Origin: Anaerolineae bacterium
Lineage (GTDB): Bacteria; Chloroflexota; Anaerolineae; Aggregatilineales; Phototrophicaceae
Direction of reading: 5' to 3'
DNA length: 35,217 nucleotides
Assembly: GCA_022826865.1 (NCBI GenBank)
Contig: JAJDUC010000070.1
Coordinates: forward strand, 1 to 35,217
A program made the translations under genes and the position numbers. The number at the start of each line of letters is the position of its first letter. The first letter of the stretch is position 1. The notes under the pieces were generated by a model that had not been told where the DNA came from, did no database searches, and saw nothing but the letters and a program-made list of their open reading frames with translations. Below, piece by piece: positions 7,888 to 16,473 of the stretch.

Positions 7888-8925
7888 ATGCCCATTTTAC
7901 AAGCCGACAAACTCACCGTCATCATCAGTCAGATTTTGGAGGCGGCCGGCGCCCGCGTCGATTACGCCGATATCGTCGCCGAGCATTTGGTGAATGCCAA
8001 CCTGGCCGGCCACGACTCGCACGGTGTGATCCGCGCCGCCCATTATGTGCGCTCGATTGACAAAGGCGACCTGAAACCGACGGCCGAGCCGGAAGTCGTT
8101 GAAGAGACGGCCAGCATGGCGCAGATCTGCGGCAACTTCACCTTCGGCCAGGTGATCGCCAAGACGGCGACAGAAATCGCAATCGACAAGGCGCGCGCGC
8201 AAGGCGTCGGTTTGGTCTCGATGTATCACGAGGGGCATACCGGTCGCCTGGGCGCCTATGCGGAAATGGGCGCCGCCGCCGGCATGGCCTCGATGATTTG
8301 GGATGGCGTCATCGGCGGGCCGCGCTCGATAGTTGTGCCTCTGAATGGAACAGGCCGCAAGATCGGCGCCAACCCAATCGCCATGGGCTTCCCGAGCGAT
8401 CGCTACGGCGCGGTGATTCTGGATTTCGCCACCTCGATATCGGCGGCAGGCAAGGTGATGGTCGCGGTGGACAAAGGCGAGCAATTGCCCGGCGACTGGA
8501 TCGTCGACGCCGATTGGCAGCCGACGAGCGATCCCAAAGCCCTGGGCCAAGGCGGCGCGCTGCGGCCGATGGGGCTGCCATACGTCGGGCACAAGGGTTA
8601 TGCCCTGGCGATGATGGTCGGCCTGTTCAGTCTGATGGCGTCTTTGCCTTCCGAAGAGCAGCCGCCGCTGGGCGATCGTTGGGGCACGGTCATCTTGATG
8701 ATCGACATTTCGCGCTTTGGACCGCTGGCTGCTTTCAAGGCGCAGGCAGATACGGTGATCGATTTTGTGAAAGAAGATCCGCTGGAGGGCGAGGTGCTCT
8801 ACCCGGGCGAAACCGAGGCGCGCAATCGGCGCGATCGTCTAGCCAAGGGCATAGACTTGCCCGACGCGACCTGGAAGGAAATCTCGGCTTGCGCCCAGCG
8901 CTTCGGCCTGGAGGCCGTATCTTAA
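7888..8925 (+). CDS. Malate/L-lactate dehydrogenase family oxidoreductase (Ldh_2)
   Basis: A 345-residue NAD(P)-dependent dehydrogenase of the type-2 malate/lactate/sulfolactate family, which is unrelated to classical Rossmann LDHs. Visible family features are ANLAGHDSHGVIRAAHYV near 40, with the conserved DSHG catalytic-region motif, GHTGRLGAYAE near 118, IGANPIAMGFPS near 160, LDFATSISAAGKV near 185 and GHKGYALAMMV near 235. Length is normal for the family. Members reduce diverse 2-keto acids or open ureidoglycolate, so the substrate is not assignable. It could complete a sugar or sulfo-sugar route begun by the sulfatase and GH172 genes, although a 475-bp repeat-bearing gap separates them. 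RBS AGGAA at about 8 nt. Confidence 0.9.
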   Translation: MPILQADKLTVIISQILEAAGARVDYADIVAEHLVNANLAGHDSHGVIRAAHYVRSIDKGDLKPTAEPEVVEETASMAQICGNFTFGQVIAKTATEIAIDKARAQGVGLVSMYHEGHTGRLGAYAEMGAAAGMASMIWDGVIGGPRSIVVPLNGTGRKIGANPIAMGFPSDRYGAVILDFATSISAAGKVMVAVDKGEQLPGDWIVDADWQPTSDPKALGQGGALRPMGLPYVGHKGYALAMMVGLFSLMASLPSEEQPPLGDRWGTVILMIDISRFGPLAAFKAQADTVIDFVKEDPLEGEVLYPGETEARNRRDRLAKGIDLPDATWKEISACAQRFGLEAVS

Positions 8926-9007
8926 TCCGACGCGCTATCCGCTTGCAATGCGCTGCAGCTAGCATAGCGCCGGGAGCAGTCAGCGTTCAACCGCAACAGG
9001 CGAGCGC

Positions 9008-9952
9008 ATGACGACGCAAGCCGCGCTATATGACGCGCTGCGGCGGGCAGCCGGCGCCGAAGAAAAACGCGACCGCGCGCTGGCGCTGCTTTCCAAAACG
9101 GGCAGCCGTCAATATCTTGACGAAACTTTGCGGATTCTGAACACGCGGGCTGTGCGCAAGACGCTCGACGACAGCCACCGTCCGGTTCTGCGCGAGAAAG
9201 CCCTGGGCTTCTACGCTGAGCCGAAGCGCGACAAGGCGGGCATGCTGCGGGAAAGCCTTACGCGTCTGCTGGTGCGCATCGAGCATCATGACGATATTGA
9301 TCTGTACCGGCTGGGTGTCGAAACCTACCACCTGCAGCCGGTTGATGATGTGGCGCAGAATCTGCGGGCGGTGGCCTTGGCGGGCATGGCGCCCATCGAG
9401 CCAGCGCTCGCCTGCCTCTATGCGACGCGTTTCCTCAGCGAGCCACATACCTCGGTATTCAACTGTGAGCCGGCGATGACGGCGATTGATGTGCTGGTCG
9501 CGTCGAACCAGCGTCTGCCGATATATCAGTTTTTGCTGCGTGACGGCGGGCGCATGGCCGCTAGCGGCCGTGGCGAGCTAACCGGAAAGGCGCTTGAGTC
9601 CCTTGGCGCGGATTTCCCTGTGCCTTTATATGAGCAGTTAATCGCGCAGTATCAAAAGCTCGACCAACCGACTGCATCCATGGGCATCATCAATTGCATC
9701 GTCGACGGGCGCAGGTCGGCGCTGTATGAGCGGCTGGAGGACCTGATACGAGACACGCGCGACGCGGACCTGCGGCGCTATGGACTGGTGATGATGGCGG
9801 CGGCCCGCGACGATGCGCTCAGCGCGCGCTTGCTGCGGATGTCGCGGCTGGCACGACAAGAGGACATCCCGCTATTCATAGAGGCGCTTGAGATCTGCCA
9901 GCATCGGGAACGGGACGAGACCTTGGCGCAAATGAAGCGCCGCCTTGGCTAG
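9008..9952 (+). CDS. All-helical HEAT-like hypothetical protein
   Basis: A 314-residue soluble protein with no recognised catalytic motif. The sequence reads as successive amphipathic helix pairs (for example AALYDALRRAAGAEEKRDRAL, VAQNLRAVALAGMAPIEPALA and YERLEDLIRDTRDADLRRYGL), like HEAT or armadillo solenoids. Such proteins are usually scaffolds. Its stop overlaps the convergent cyclophilin gene by 4 nt, so it is probably monocistronic or follows the dehydrogenase gene (82-nt gap). ATG 9008 follows AGGCGAG. Family not identified. Confidence 0.7.
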   Translation: MTTQAALYDALRRAAGAEEKRDRALALLSKTGSRQYLDETLRILNTRAVRKTLDDSHRPVLREKALGFYAEPKRDKAGMLRESLTRLLVRIEHHDDIDLYRLGVETYHLQPVDDVAQNLRAVALAGMAPIEPALACLYATRFLSEPHTSVFNCEPAMTAIDVLVASNQRLPIYQFLLRDGGRMAASGRGELTGKALESLGADFPVPLYEQLIAQYQKLDQPTASMGIINCIVDGRRSALYERLEDLIRDTRDADLRRYGLVMMAAARDDALSARLLRMSRLARQEDIPLFIEALEICQHRERDETLAQMKRRLG

Positions 9953-11169
9953 CGAATCTCCGGCAGGTAGAGCGCCGCCAATGCCGGTTCGATCGCAAAA
10001 GCGAGATTCTGCAGTAAATCGCCTGGACTCGGCATACCGCCCAGGCGCTCCAACTCGACGAGCAGTTCGATTGTCACGTGGAAACGCCCTTGCGGGTTTA
10101 ACGTAACCATAAGAAGGCCGGATTTGTCATCACAGGTGGTGGCTGACTTCGTGAAGCTTATGACCGAATCTGTATCATAGCCCATGCTTTGATACAGATC
10201 GCGATTGAAGCTGTCGGAAAGCGCTTCCGAGGCGGCTTCTTCACTCTCAAAGACATCCACTTGATAACCGAGCGATGAAAAATACACGGCCTCGTCGCAA
10301 TCCCGGTTGAGCAGGTTCAGGCGGTAACGGTACTCCAGTCCATACTTCTCTGCGTATGCGCCAAAAGCTTCCTGCAGGTCGCTCGGCATAGTCGCGGCAA
10401 GCGCGGCAGTTGTGAGCAAACCGGAATCCTCAGCGATTGACAAGGCGTCCGGCAGGCTTGCGGCGAATGCCTCAAAGGCCGCGACAACCTGCTCCTGGGT
10501 TGCCGGGGTCATCTCAAGCACATCGCGGTTATCGACCAGTGAGCGATCGGTGATGATCAACACGGTATGCAGGGTCTCGCCCGGCTCGCTGGCGCTGCTG
10601 GGGTCGCGCTCGCGGATGGCCTGGACGACATCTTGGCCGAGGAGCACATCGCCAAAGATCGTATGTTTGAAGTTGAGATGCGGCGTCGGCGCCGTTGTGA
10701 TGAAGAATTGGCTGCCGTTTGTGCCCGGCCCGGCATTGGCCATCGCCAGCAAACCCGGTCGATCAAAGGTGAGGTAGCTGACCGGCTCGTCATCGAATTT
10801 GTAACCGGGGCCGCCGCGTCCGCTGCCGGTCGGGTCGCCGCCTTGCGCCATAAAATTCGGGATGACACGATGGAAGGTGGTGCTGTCGTAGTATCCCTGC
10901 TCGGCCAGGAAAACAAAATTGTTGACCGTCTCGGGCGTTAAGAATTCATACAGGTCTACATAAATGGCGCCGGCGGATGTGCACAGGATGGCGCGATAAT
11001 CCAGATCGAATTGAATCGCGTCGGCCGCCCCTTCGAATTGCATCGTCTTCAACTCGCCAAAATCAGCAGAGTCACAGAGCGCCTGCGGGCTGGGGGGACC
11101 TTTGGCCGCCGCGAAAGTCGTCAGGACGGTGAGAGAGAAAAGCGCGATGATCCTTCGCATAAAGCGCAT
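9949..11169 (-). CDS. Exported cyclophilin-type peptidyl-prolyl isomerase with C-terminal extension
   Basis: A 406-residue protein. Residues 1-23 form a signal peptide (basic start, hydrophobic core, AAA-KG cleavage region). A cyclophilin domain follows at about 50-210: AILCTSAGAIYVDL, the active-site run FHRVIPNFMAQGGDP, GRGGPGYKFDDE, LAMANAGPGTNGSQFFI and HTIFGDVL. Key residues of the FHR, QGGD and SQFFI motifs are intact, so isomerase activity on extracytoplasmic proteins is expected. About 190 further residues form a domain I do not recognise, with two Cys (NRDCDEA and TTCDDKSG) that could form a disulfide. The gene converges on the HEAT-like gene with a 4-nt overlap of stops. A second in-frame ATG (residue 4) is an alternative start. 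Confidence 0.9.
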   Translation of the reverse strand: MRFMRRIIALFSLTVLTTFAAAKGPPSPQALCDSADFGELKTMQFEGAADAIQFDLDYRAILCTSAGAIYVDLYEFLTPETVNNFVFLAEQGYYDSTTFHRVIPNFMAQGGDPTGSGRGGPGYKFDDEPVSYLTFDRPGLLAMANAGPGTNGSQFFITTAPTPHLNFKHTIFGDVLLGQDVVQAIRERDPSSASEPGETLHTVLIITDRSLVDNRDVLEMTPATQEQVVAAFEAFAASLPDALSIAEDSGLLTTAALAATMPSDLQEAFGAYAEKYGLEYRYRLNLLNRDCDEAVYFSSLGYQVDVFESEEAASEALSDSFNRDLYQSMGYDTDSVISFTKSATTCDDKSGLLMVTLNPQGRFHVTIELLVELERLGGMPSPGDLLQNLAFAIEPALAALYLPEIR

Positions 11170-11273
11170 GAGGGCGTCTTTCGAGTACTAGTCTGTAAAG
11201 GGGCATTGTGCCTGAGCCAGGCGCGCTTGCATAGGCGCGAAATCTTCCCGTTTTCGGCGCCAGTTCCCTCGCG

Positions 11274-11301
11274 TTGACAGCGGAATCGCTTTGGCTACAA
11301 T
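11274..11301 (+). promoter_or_regulatory. Sigma-70-type promoter for the DUF2461 gene
   Basis: TTGACA at 11274-11279, a 16-bp spacer, then TACAAT at 11296-11301. This is the best consensus promoter in the window, 35 bp before GTG 11337. Confidence 0.7.
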
Positions 11302-11336
11302 AACCCGATTGCTTCGCTAGTGAAACGGACAGCAAA

Positions 11337-12041
11337 GTGAGCGAATTCTCTGGATTCCCGGCCGAAACGCAGACATTCCTGCGCGAACTGCGCGCGAACA
11401 ATACGCGCGAGTGGTTTGCCGCCAACCGGGCGCGCTATGACAACGACGTCAAGGCGCCGGCGCTGGAATGGGTAGCGGCCATGGGCGCCCGCTTGAAAGA
11501 CCTGGACCCCGATATCGTGGTCGATCTGCGCAGCAATGGCAGCGGCTGCCTGATGCGGGCGGCGCGCGATACGCGCTTCAGCAAAGACAAGTCGCCGTAC
11601 AAAGTCAACGTGGCGATGATGTGGTGGCGCGGCAGCGGCAAAAAAATGCGGCATCCGGGCTTTGGCATGCAGATCACGCCCGACGACGCCGGCTTGATGG
11701 TTGGCATGTTCCACTTCGCCAAGCCCATGCTGGACGCTTATCGCCAGGCCGTCCTGGACGATGAAATGGGCGAAGCGCTTATCGCCCTCGCCGACGAAGT
11801 TGGCGCCGCCGGTTACGGCCTTGGCGGCAGTCATTACAAGACGGCCCCGCGCGGTTTCGACAAGAACCATCCTCGGGTCGAATGGCTGCGTTACAACAAT
11901 CTGCGCGCCGGCGCGCATGACATTGAGCCGAGCGCCATCACAAGCCCGCGGCTGATCGATGATTGCTTCACTCGCTTCTCTGCGCTGGCGCCGATTTTCC
12001 ACTGGCTCGTCGCCGTTCAGGAGCGCTTCGGCGGCGTTTGA
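11337..12041 (+). CDS. DUF2461 (TIGR02453-type) protein
   Basis: A 234-residue protein that matches the DUF2461 family pattern throughout: FPAETQTFLRELRANNTREWFAANRARYD at the N-terminus, the SKDKSPYKVNVAMMWW run near 85, GFGMQITPDDAGLMVGMFHFAKP and KTAPRGFDKNHP. The family is widespread and has no established biochemical function. The start is GTG (11337), set by the strong promoter just upstream and by the normal N-terminus it gives. Predicted soluble and cytoplasmic. It is followed at 170 nt by the surface-protein gene, which has its own -10. Confidence 0.87.
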   Translation: MSEFSGFPAETQTFLRELRANNTREWFAANRARYDNDVKAPALEWVAAMGARLKDLDPDIVVDLRSNGSGCLMRAARDTRFSKDKSPYKVNVAMMWWRGSGKKMRHPGFGMQITPDDAGLMVGMFHFAKPMLDAYRQAVLDDEMGEALIALADEVGAAGYGLGGSHYKTAPRGFDKNHPRVEWLRYNNLRAGAHDIEPSAITSPRLIDDCFTRFSALAPIFHWLVAVQERFGGV

Positions 12042-12109
12042 ACGCTTGCGGCGCGGCGACTTGTCATTGCGCGATTATCTTTGCACTACAGTTTCCAAAG
12101 TTACTTTTC

Positions 12110-12115
12110 TATAAT
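12110..12115 (+). promoter_or_regulatory. -10 element for the surface-protein gene
   Basis: A perfect TATAAT in the 170-bp gap before the VWA surface protein, about 97 bp before its TTG start. No -35 at the right distance is convincing, so the assignment rests on the hexamer and its location. Confidence 0.4.
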
Positions 12116-12211
12116 GCCGATATTCCGCCGAAGCGCGTGACAATCCTGACGGAATACGCTACATTCTGCGATTGGATTTCTCGCCGCTTCATACGCACCG
12201 GAGAATCAAAA

Positions 12212-15200
12212 TTGAGAAGACGCGCGCTGCGAGCCATCATTGCACTGCTCCTGTCCCTGCCCCTTGGCATCGTTTCTCCGCAGGATATGGCTGATATCGC
12301 GCTCGACATCATCGGCATCGACTCCACTGACCTGTCACAAGTTACGATTCACGCCAGCATTTTGGACTCGACCGGAAAACTGGTATCCGGCCTGGGCCTG
12401 GGCAATTTTTCTGTCGGCGGCGACCTGGCCGGCAGCGCCGAGGTCACGAATGTGGAAAACATCGTTGACGACGATCTCGCTTTTGCCAGCGTACTGGTCA
12501 TAGATACCAGCAGCAGCATGGCCGACCGTCCGCTGTCGGAAGCGCTGGCGGCCGCGCAGCGTTATATTGAGGCGCTGGGCCCGGATGATCCGGTTGCCAT
12601 CATCACCTTCAACACCGTCGTGCGTCAGATCGTCGACTTTAGCACCGACCGGGCCCGGCTCGCTGGCGCCTTCGACAATATCGCCTATGGCGGCCAGACC
12701 GCGCTCTACGACGCCACGCTGCGCGGCATTGAGCTTGCCAATGAGGCGCCGCTTCCACGCAAGGCTGTTGTCATACTCAGCGATGGCGGCGAATACGGCG
12801 ATGTCAGCGATCACAGTCGCGATGAAAGTGTTCGCGCCGCAACGATTCATGGTGTGCCTGTTTATTCAGTCGGATTGGGCTGGGACATCGATCGGCGATT
12901 CCTCGAGTTGATCGCCTCCGAGACCAATGCCGAATTCTATGACTCGCCGACGCCGGAAGAACTGGCCGACATTTTCAGCAATCTCGCCTTTTTGTTCCGC
13001 AGCCAATACTTCGTCACGCTGAGCGTCGATATCCCGGCCGACGGCAGGCGTTATGACTTCACGCTCGAGGTCACAACGGATGATGGGCGCAGCGCCGCCG
13101 ACGGCGCCACCTTGCGCGCGCCGATACCCATTCCTCTGCTCTTCTTGCCCGATGATGTCTTCGCTGAAGCGCTGACTGAAGATACGACGATTCAGGTCGA
13201 GATCCTCGCCGATCAAGATATAGAGAGCATTGAATACGCGATCGACGGCGAAGTTGTTTCCACCGAAGAGACCTACACCATTGAACCGGAGAAAGAGCAG
13301 CCGGGCGAATATCAGTTGGAAATCACCGTCAGCGATGTCGAAGGCGACATCGGCCGATTGAGCACGGAATTCGAGATCGCCGCCTTGCCGCCGCAGGTGA
13401 CGGATGACTTCGCAACCGCAGACCAGGATGATGTGGCGGAAGCAGATGTCATATCGGTTGATGCCGGCGGTCAAACAGAAATCACTAAGGTTGAGTTCAT
13501 AGTCGATGGCGAAGTGGTCGGGACTGACACGGAAGCGCCCTATGAGTTCGACCTGGATCCCTTCCAGTTATTGCCACAAGAACATTCCTTGGTGATCCGC
13601 GCCACAAACGCCAGCGGGCAGAGCACCGTCATTGAAAAGACATTTGAGGTGGAGACGCTGCCGCCGCGCCTGGAGATCGAAGGACTGAGCGAGGGCAGCC
13701 TGGTTAGCGACACGATCAGCGGAAGCATCAGCGTCCGGGGCCAGTCGCCGATTGTCAGCCTGAGCGTCGACCCCGATGTGAGCACGGCGGTCGCGGGCAA
13801 TCAGCTGGCCTTTACGCTGAACGCAGCCGACTTGCCGCCCGGCCGCAACACGATTGCGATACGCGCCCTGGACGCGGCCGGCGCGGAAACGGTCCGGACG
13901 ATTGAATTTGAAGTCGCCGCCCTGCCGCCGACGGTGGCCCTCAGCGGCGTAGCCGTTGACGCCGTCATCAGCGGGCCCCAGGCTGTCAATGTCAGCGCCG
14001 GCGGGCAAACCGATATCGCTGAAGTGCGCGTGTCCTACGATGGCGGCGCGTCGGAAGTCGTCGAAGACGAGCAGTTTACAATCCCGGCCGAGGACTTGGG
14101 CGACGGCGAGCATATCGCCGAGGTATCGGTAACCAACGATGCGGGAGAGACAACTACAATCTCCTTGCCCTTCACCGTGAGCTTGCCGCCGACGCCGACA
14201 TTTACGCCATTGCCAAGCGACACGCCGACTGCGACCAGCACCTCTACCCATACGCCTGCTGCGACGGCGACGCCCTCGTCAACAGCCACCGCGCCGAGCA
14301 CGGCGACGCCGACGGCCGATGCCCGGCAAACATCGCAAGCGATTGCCGATATGACGGCGACCGCGGCTACTCCGCCGCCGACCGATACACCGCAGCCAAC
14401 CGATACTTTCACGCCGCAGCCGACGGATACGCCTGCACCGACCGATACCTTCACGCCGCAACCGACGGATACGCCTGCGCCAACCGATACCTTCACGCCG
14501 CAGCCGACGGATACGCCGGTGCCGACTGACACACCCACCGATACACCGGTGCCGACTGACACACCCACCGACACGCCGGTTCCGACTGACACGCCAACCG
14601 ACACGCCGGTTCCGACTGACACGCCCACCGATACGCCCGTGCCGACTGACACGCCAACCGATACGCCGATTCCGACTGACACGCCAACCGATACGCCGAT
14701 TCCGACTGACACGCCCACCGATACGCCGGTTCCGACTGACACGCCTACCGACACGCCTGTGCCGACTGACACGCCCACCGACACGCCTGTGCCGACTGAC
14801 ACGCCTACCGACACGCCGGAGCCGACGGACACGCCAACCGATACGCCCGTGCCAACGCACACGCCTACCGACACGCCGGAGCCGACGGACACGCCAACCG
14901 ACACGCCCGTGCCAACTGACACGCCCACCGACACGCCTGTGCCAACTGACACGCCTACCGATACGCCTGTGCCAACGGACACGCCTACCGATACGCCTGT
15001 GCCAACTGACACGCCTACCGATACGCCTGTGCCAACTGACACACCCACCGATACACCGACACCGACGGACACGCCTACCGACACGCCCGTGCCAACTGAC
15101 ACGCCTACCGATACGCCGGAGCCGACTGACACGCCAACCGATACGCCCGTGCCAACTGACACGCCAACCGATACGCCCGTTCCAACGGACACGCCAACCG

Positions 15201-15889
15201 ATACGCCGACAGCGACGGACACGCCTACCGACACGCCAGTTCCAACTGACACGCCCACTGATACGCCGACAGCGACCGACACGCCCACCGACACGCCGGT
15301 TCCAACTGACACGCCCACTGATACGCCGGAGCCAACTGACACGCCAACCGATACGCCTGTGCCAACTGACACGCCCACTGATACGCCGACGCCGACCGAC
15401 ACGCCCACTGATACGCCGGAGCCAACTGATACAGCGACGCCCACCGACACGCCAGTTCCAACGGACACGCCTACCGATACGCCGGTTCCGACTGATACAG
15501 CGACGCCCACAGACACGCCGACAGCTACGGATTCGCCGACGCCGACCGCTGACATCACGGAAACTGCCGCAGCCGAATCGAGCTTGACGGCAATCGTAGA
15601 AAGCACGCTTGAGGCCAATGCGACGGCCGAGGCGCAAGCGGCGGCGACGGCTGAAGCCGAAGCGACGGCCGAACCGACAGAATTCGTTCCGACGGCCACA
15701 GCGGTTCCGACTCAGGCGGCGCAGGAACCGACGGCGCAGCCGACGCTGACTCCGGTGACCATCACCGAGGTCGAAGCGCCAGCAGCCGACGAGCCGGAAA
15801 CGCGCGACACGGCATTGGCGATAGGCGCCGTGGCTGTTGGTCTGCTGCTGCTCTTGCTCTTGTTCCTGGTCTCGCGCCGCCGGACTTAG
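12212..15889 (+). CDS. Surface protein: VWA domain, Ig-like modules, Thr/Pro/Asp stalk, membrane anchor
   Basis: The open frame runs back into the previous gene, but TTG 12212 is chosen: GGAGA lies 7 nt upstream and the result is a clean signal peptide (RRRALRAIIALLLSLPLG). The 1225-residue product has a VWA domain at about 92-275 with a MIDAS D98-T-S-S-S102, LSDGG and a late T/D segment, so it should bind metal and a protein ligand. About four Ig-like modules follow to about 640; their boundaries carry repeated F-E-(V/I)-x-x-LPP motifs. A low-complexity stalk at about 665-1130 includes roughly 30 decapeptides. It ends with a 20-residue transmembrane helix and SRRRT. The chain would be held in the membrane with VWA far outside. 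A role in adhesion or aggregation is inference. Confidence 0.88.
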   Translation: MRRRALRAIIALLLSLPLGIVSPQDMADIALDIIGIDSTDLSQVTIHASILDSTGKLVSGLGLGNFSVGGDLAGSAEVTNVENIVDDDLAFASVLVIDTSSSMADRPLSEALAAAQRYIEALGPDDPVAIITFNTVVRQIVDFSTDRARLAGAFDNIAYGGQTALYDATLRGIELANEAPLPRKAVVILSDGGEYGDVSDHSRDESVRAATIHGVPVYSVGLGWDIDRRFLELIASETNAEFYDSPTPEELADIFSNLAFLFRSQYFVTLSVDIPADGRRYDFTLEVTTDDGRSAADGATLRAPIPIPLLFLPDDVFAEALTEDTTIQVEILADQDIESIEYAIDGEVVSTEETYTIEPEKEQPGEYQLEITVSDVEGDIGRLSTEFEIAALPPQVTDDFATADQDDVAEADVISVDAGGQTEITKVEFIVDGEVVGTDTEAPYEFDLDPFQLLPQEHSLVIRATNASGQSTVIEKTFEVETLPPRLEIEGLSEGSLVSDTISGSISVRGQSPIVSLSVDPDVSTAVAGNQLAFTLNAADLPPGRNTIAIRALDAAGAETVRTIEFEVAALPPTVALSGVAVDAVISGPQAVNVSAGGQTDIAEVRVSYDGGASEVVEDEQFTIPAEDLGDGEHIAEVSVTNDAGETTTISLPFTVSLPPTPTFTPLPSDTPTATSTSTHTPAATATPSSTATAPSTATPTADARQTSQAIADMTATAATPPPTDTPQPTDTFTPQPTDTPAPTDTFTPQPTDTPAPTDTFTPQPTDTPVPTDTPTDTPVPTDTPTDTPVPTDTPTDTPVPTDTPTDTPVPTDTPTDTPIPTDTPTDTPIPTDTPTDTPVPTDTPTDTPVPTDTPTDTPVPTDTPTDTPEPTDTPTDTPVPTHTPTDTPEPTDTPTDTPVPTDTPTDTPVPTDTPTDTPVPTDTPTDTPVPTDTPTDTPVPTDTPTDTPTPTDTPTDTPVPTDTPTDTPEPTDTPTDTPVPTDTPTDTPVPTDTPTDTPTATDTPTDTPVPTDTPTDTPTATDTPTDTPVPTDTPTDTPEPTDTPTDTPVPTDTPTDTPTPTDTPTDTPEPTDTATPTDTPVPTDTPTDTPVPTDTATPTDTPTATDSPTPTADITETAAAESSLTAIVESTLEANATAEAQAAATAEAEATAEPTEFVPTATAVPTQAAQEPTAQPTLTPVTITEVEAPAADEPETRDTALAIGAVAVGLLLLLLLFLVSRRRT
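14515..15480 (+). repeat. 30-bp tandem repeat coding for TDTPTDTPxP
   Basis: About 30 in-frame 30-bp units encoding TDTPTDTPVP, with V replaced by I, E, T or A in some units and one Asp changed to His. Third positions vary widely between units (acg/aca/acc, ccg/cca/ccc), so the protein sequence is conserved more strictly than the DNA. This fits selection for the stalk instead of very recent slippage. Three longer units with TDTFTPQP precede it (14394-14514). Confidence 0.92.
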
Positions 15890-15960
15890 CGCAACCGCCC
15901 GCGTCCGCGAAGCGTATACGAATCAGACGCTGACTGATTGAGGGAGGTAAACGCGAATCA

Positions 15961-16377
15961 ATGAAAGATTTTGCGATCCGCGTATTGATCAACGCGGTGG
16001 CCATTGCCGTCACTGCCCTGTTGATCCCCAACATTCATATCGCGAATAACGACATCACGACGCTTTTGATCATTGGCTTGATCTTTGGCCTGGTGAATTC
16101 GCTTCTGAAGCCTCTGCTCATCGTGCTGACCTGCCCGATGGTGGTCTTCTCCCTCGGTCTCTTCATCTTCGTCATAAACGGCATCATGCTGCTGATCACC
16201 GACTCCCTGGCCGGTGACCGCCTGGTCATTGAAGGCGGCATTTTTACAGCGATTCTGGGCGGCATGGTGATGGGCGCGGTCTCGATCGTCCTGGAGTCGG
16301 CCCTTCGCCTGGATGACAAGACCGTCGTCAAAGATGAGAACGTCATCATCGTGGCCAACAAGCCGAAACAGCAATAG
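15961..16377 (+). CDS. Four-helix membrane protein of the phage holin IV superfamily
   Basis: A 138-residue protein with four predicted transmembrane helices: residues 4-24, 30-54, 57-78 and 92-115, with the conserved pattern FGLVNSLLKPLL and the LIFVINGIMLL core. The pattern matches the 'mycobacterial 4TMS phage holin' family, which is mostly chromosomal, not phage-borne, and has no proven function. A GGAGG at 15943-15947 is 13 nt from the ATG, a longer gap than usual. It lies 71 nt after the surface-protein gene and may share its transcript. The C-terminal tail is charged and cytoplasmic. Confidence 0.85.
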   Translation: MKDFAIRVLINAVAIAVTALLIPNIHIANNDITTLLIIGLIFGLVNSLLKPLLIVLTCPMVVFSLGLFIFVINGIMLLITDSLAGDRLVIEGGIFTAILGGMVMGAVSIVLESALRLDDKTVVKDENVIIVANKPKQQ

Positions 16378-16427
16378 ACGCAGATCCCGGTCTTGCGCGC
16401 AACGCCCCTGCAGTTTCATTCGAAGGC

Positions 16428-16436
16428 TGGTATATT
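16428..16436 (+). promoter_or_regulatory. Extended -10 promoter for the glycosyltransferase
   Basis: TGG-TATATT, an extended -10 that ends 37 bp before TTG 16474. No -35 is seen. Confidence 0.4.
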
Positions 16437-16473
16437 CTTGAGCAGCCGCACATAAGGAAAGCGGGAAGGCCAT

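Noticed and set aside
11963..12211. Upstream start for the surface protein inside the DUF2461 gene
   Set aside because: This extension overlaps a well-supported gene and would bury the signal peptide. TTG 12212 has an RBS at a proper distance.
14515..15480. Possible CRISPR array because of the regular 30-bp period
   Set aside because: There are no unique spacers between repeats, the units are in frame with a protein, and no cas genes are present.
14035..15699. Long antisense frames rich in GVSVGVSVG or Arg/Trp through the stalk repeat
   Set aside because: They are by-products of a 30-bp period, which is divisible by three and so leaves several frames without stops. They have no signal peptide, RBS or family match.
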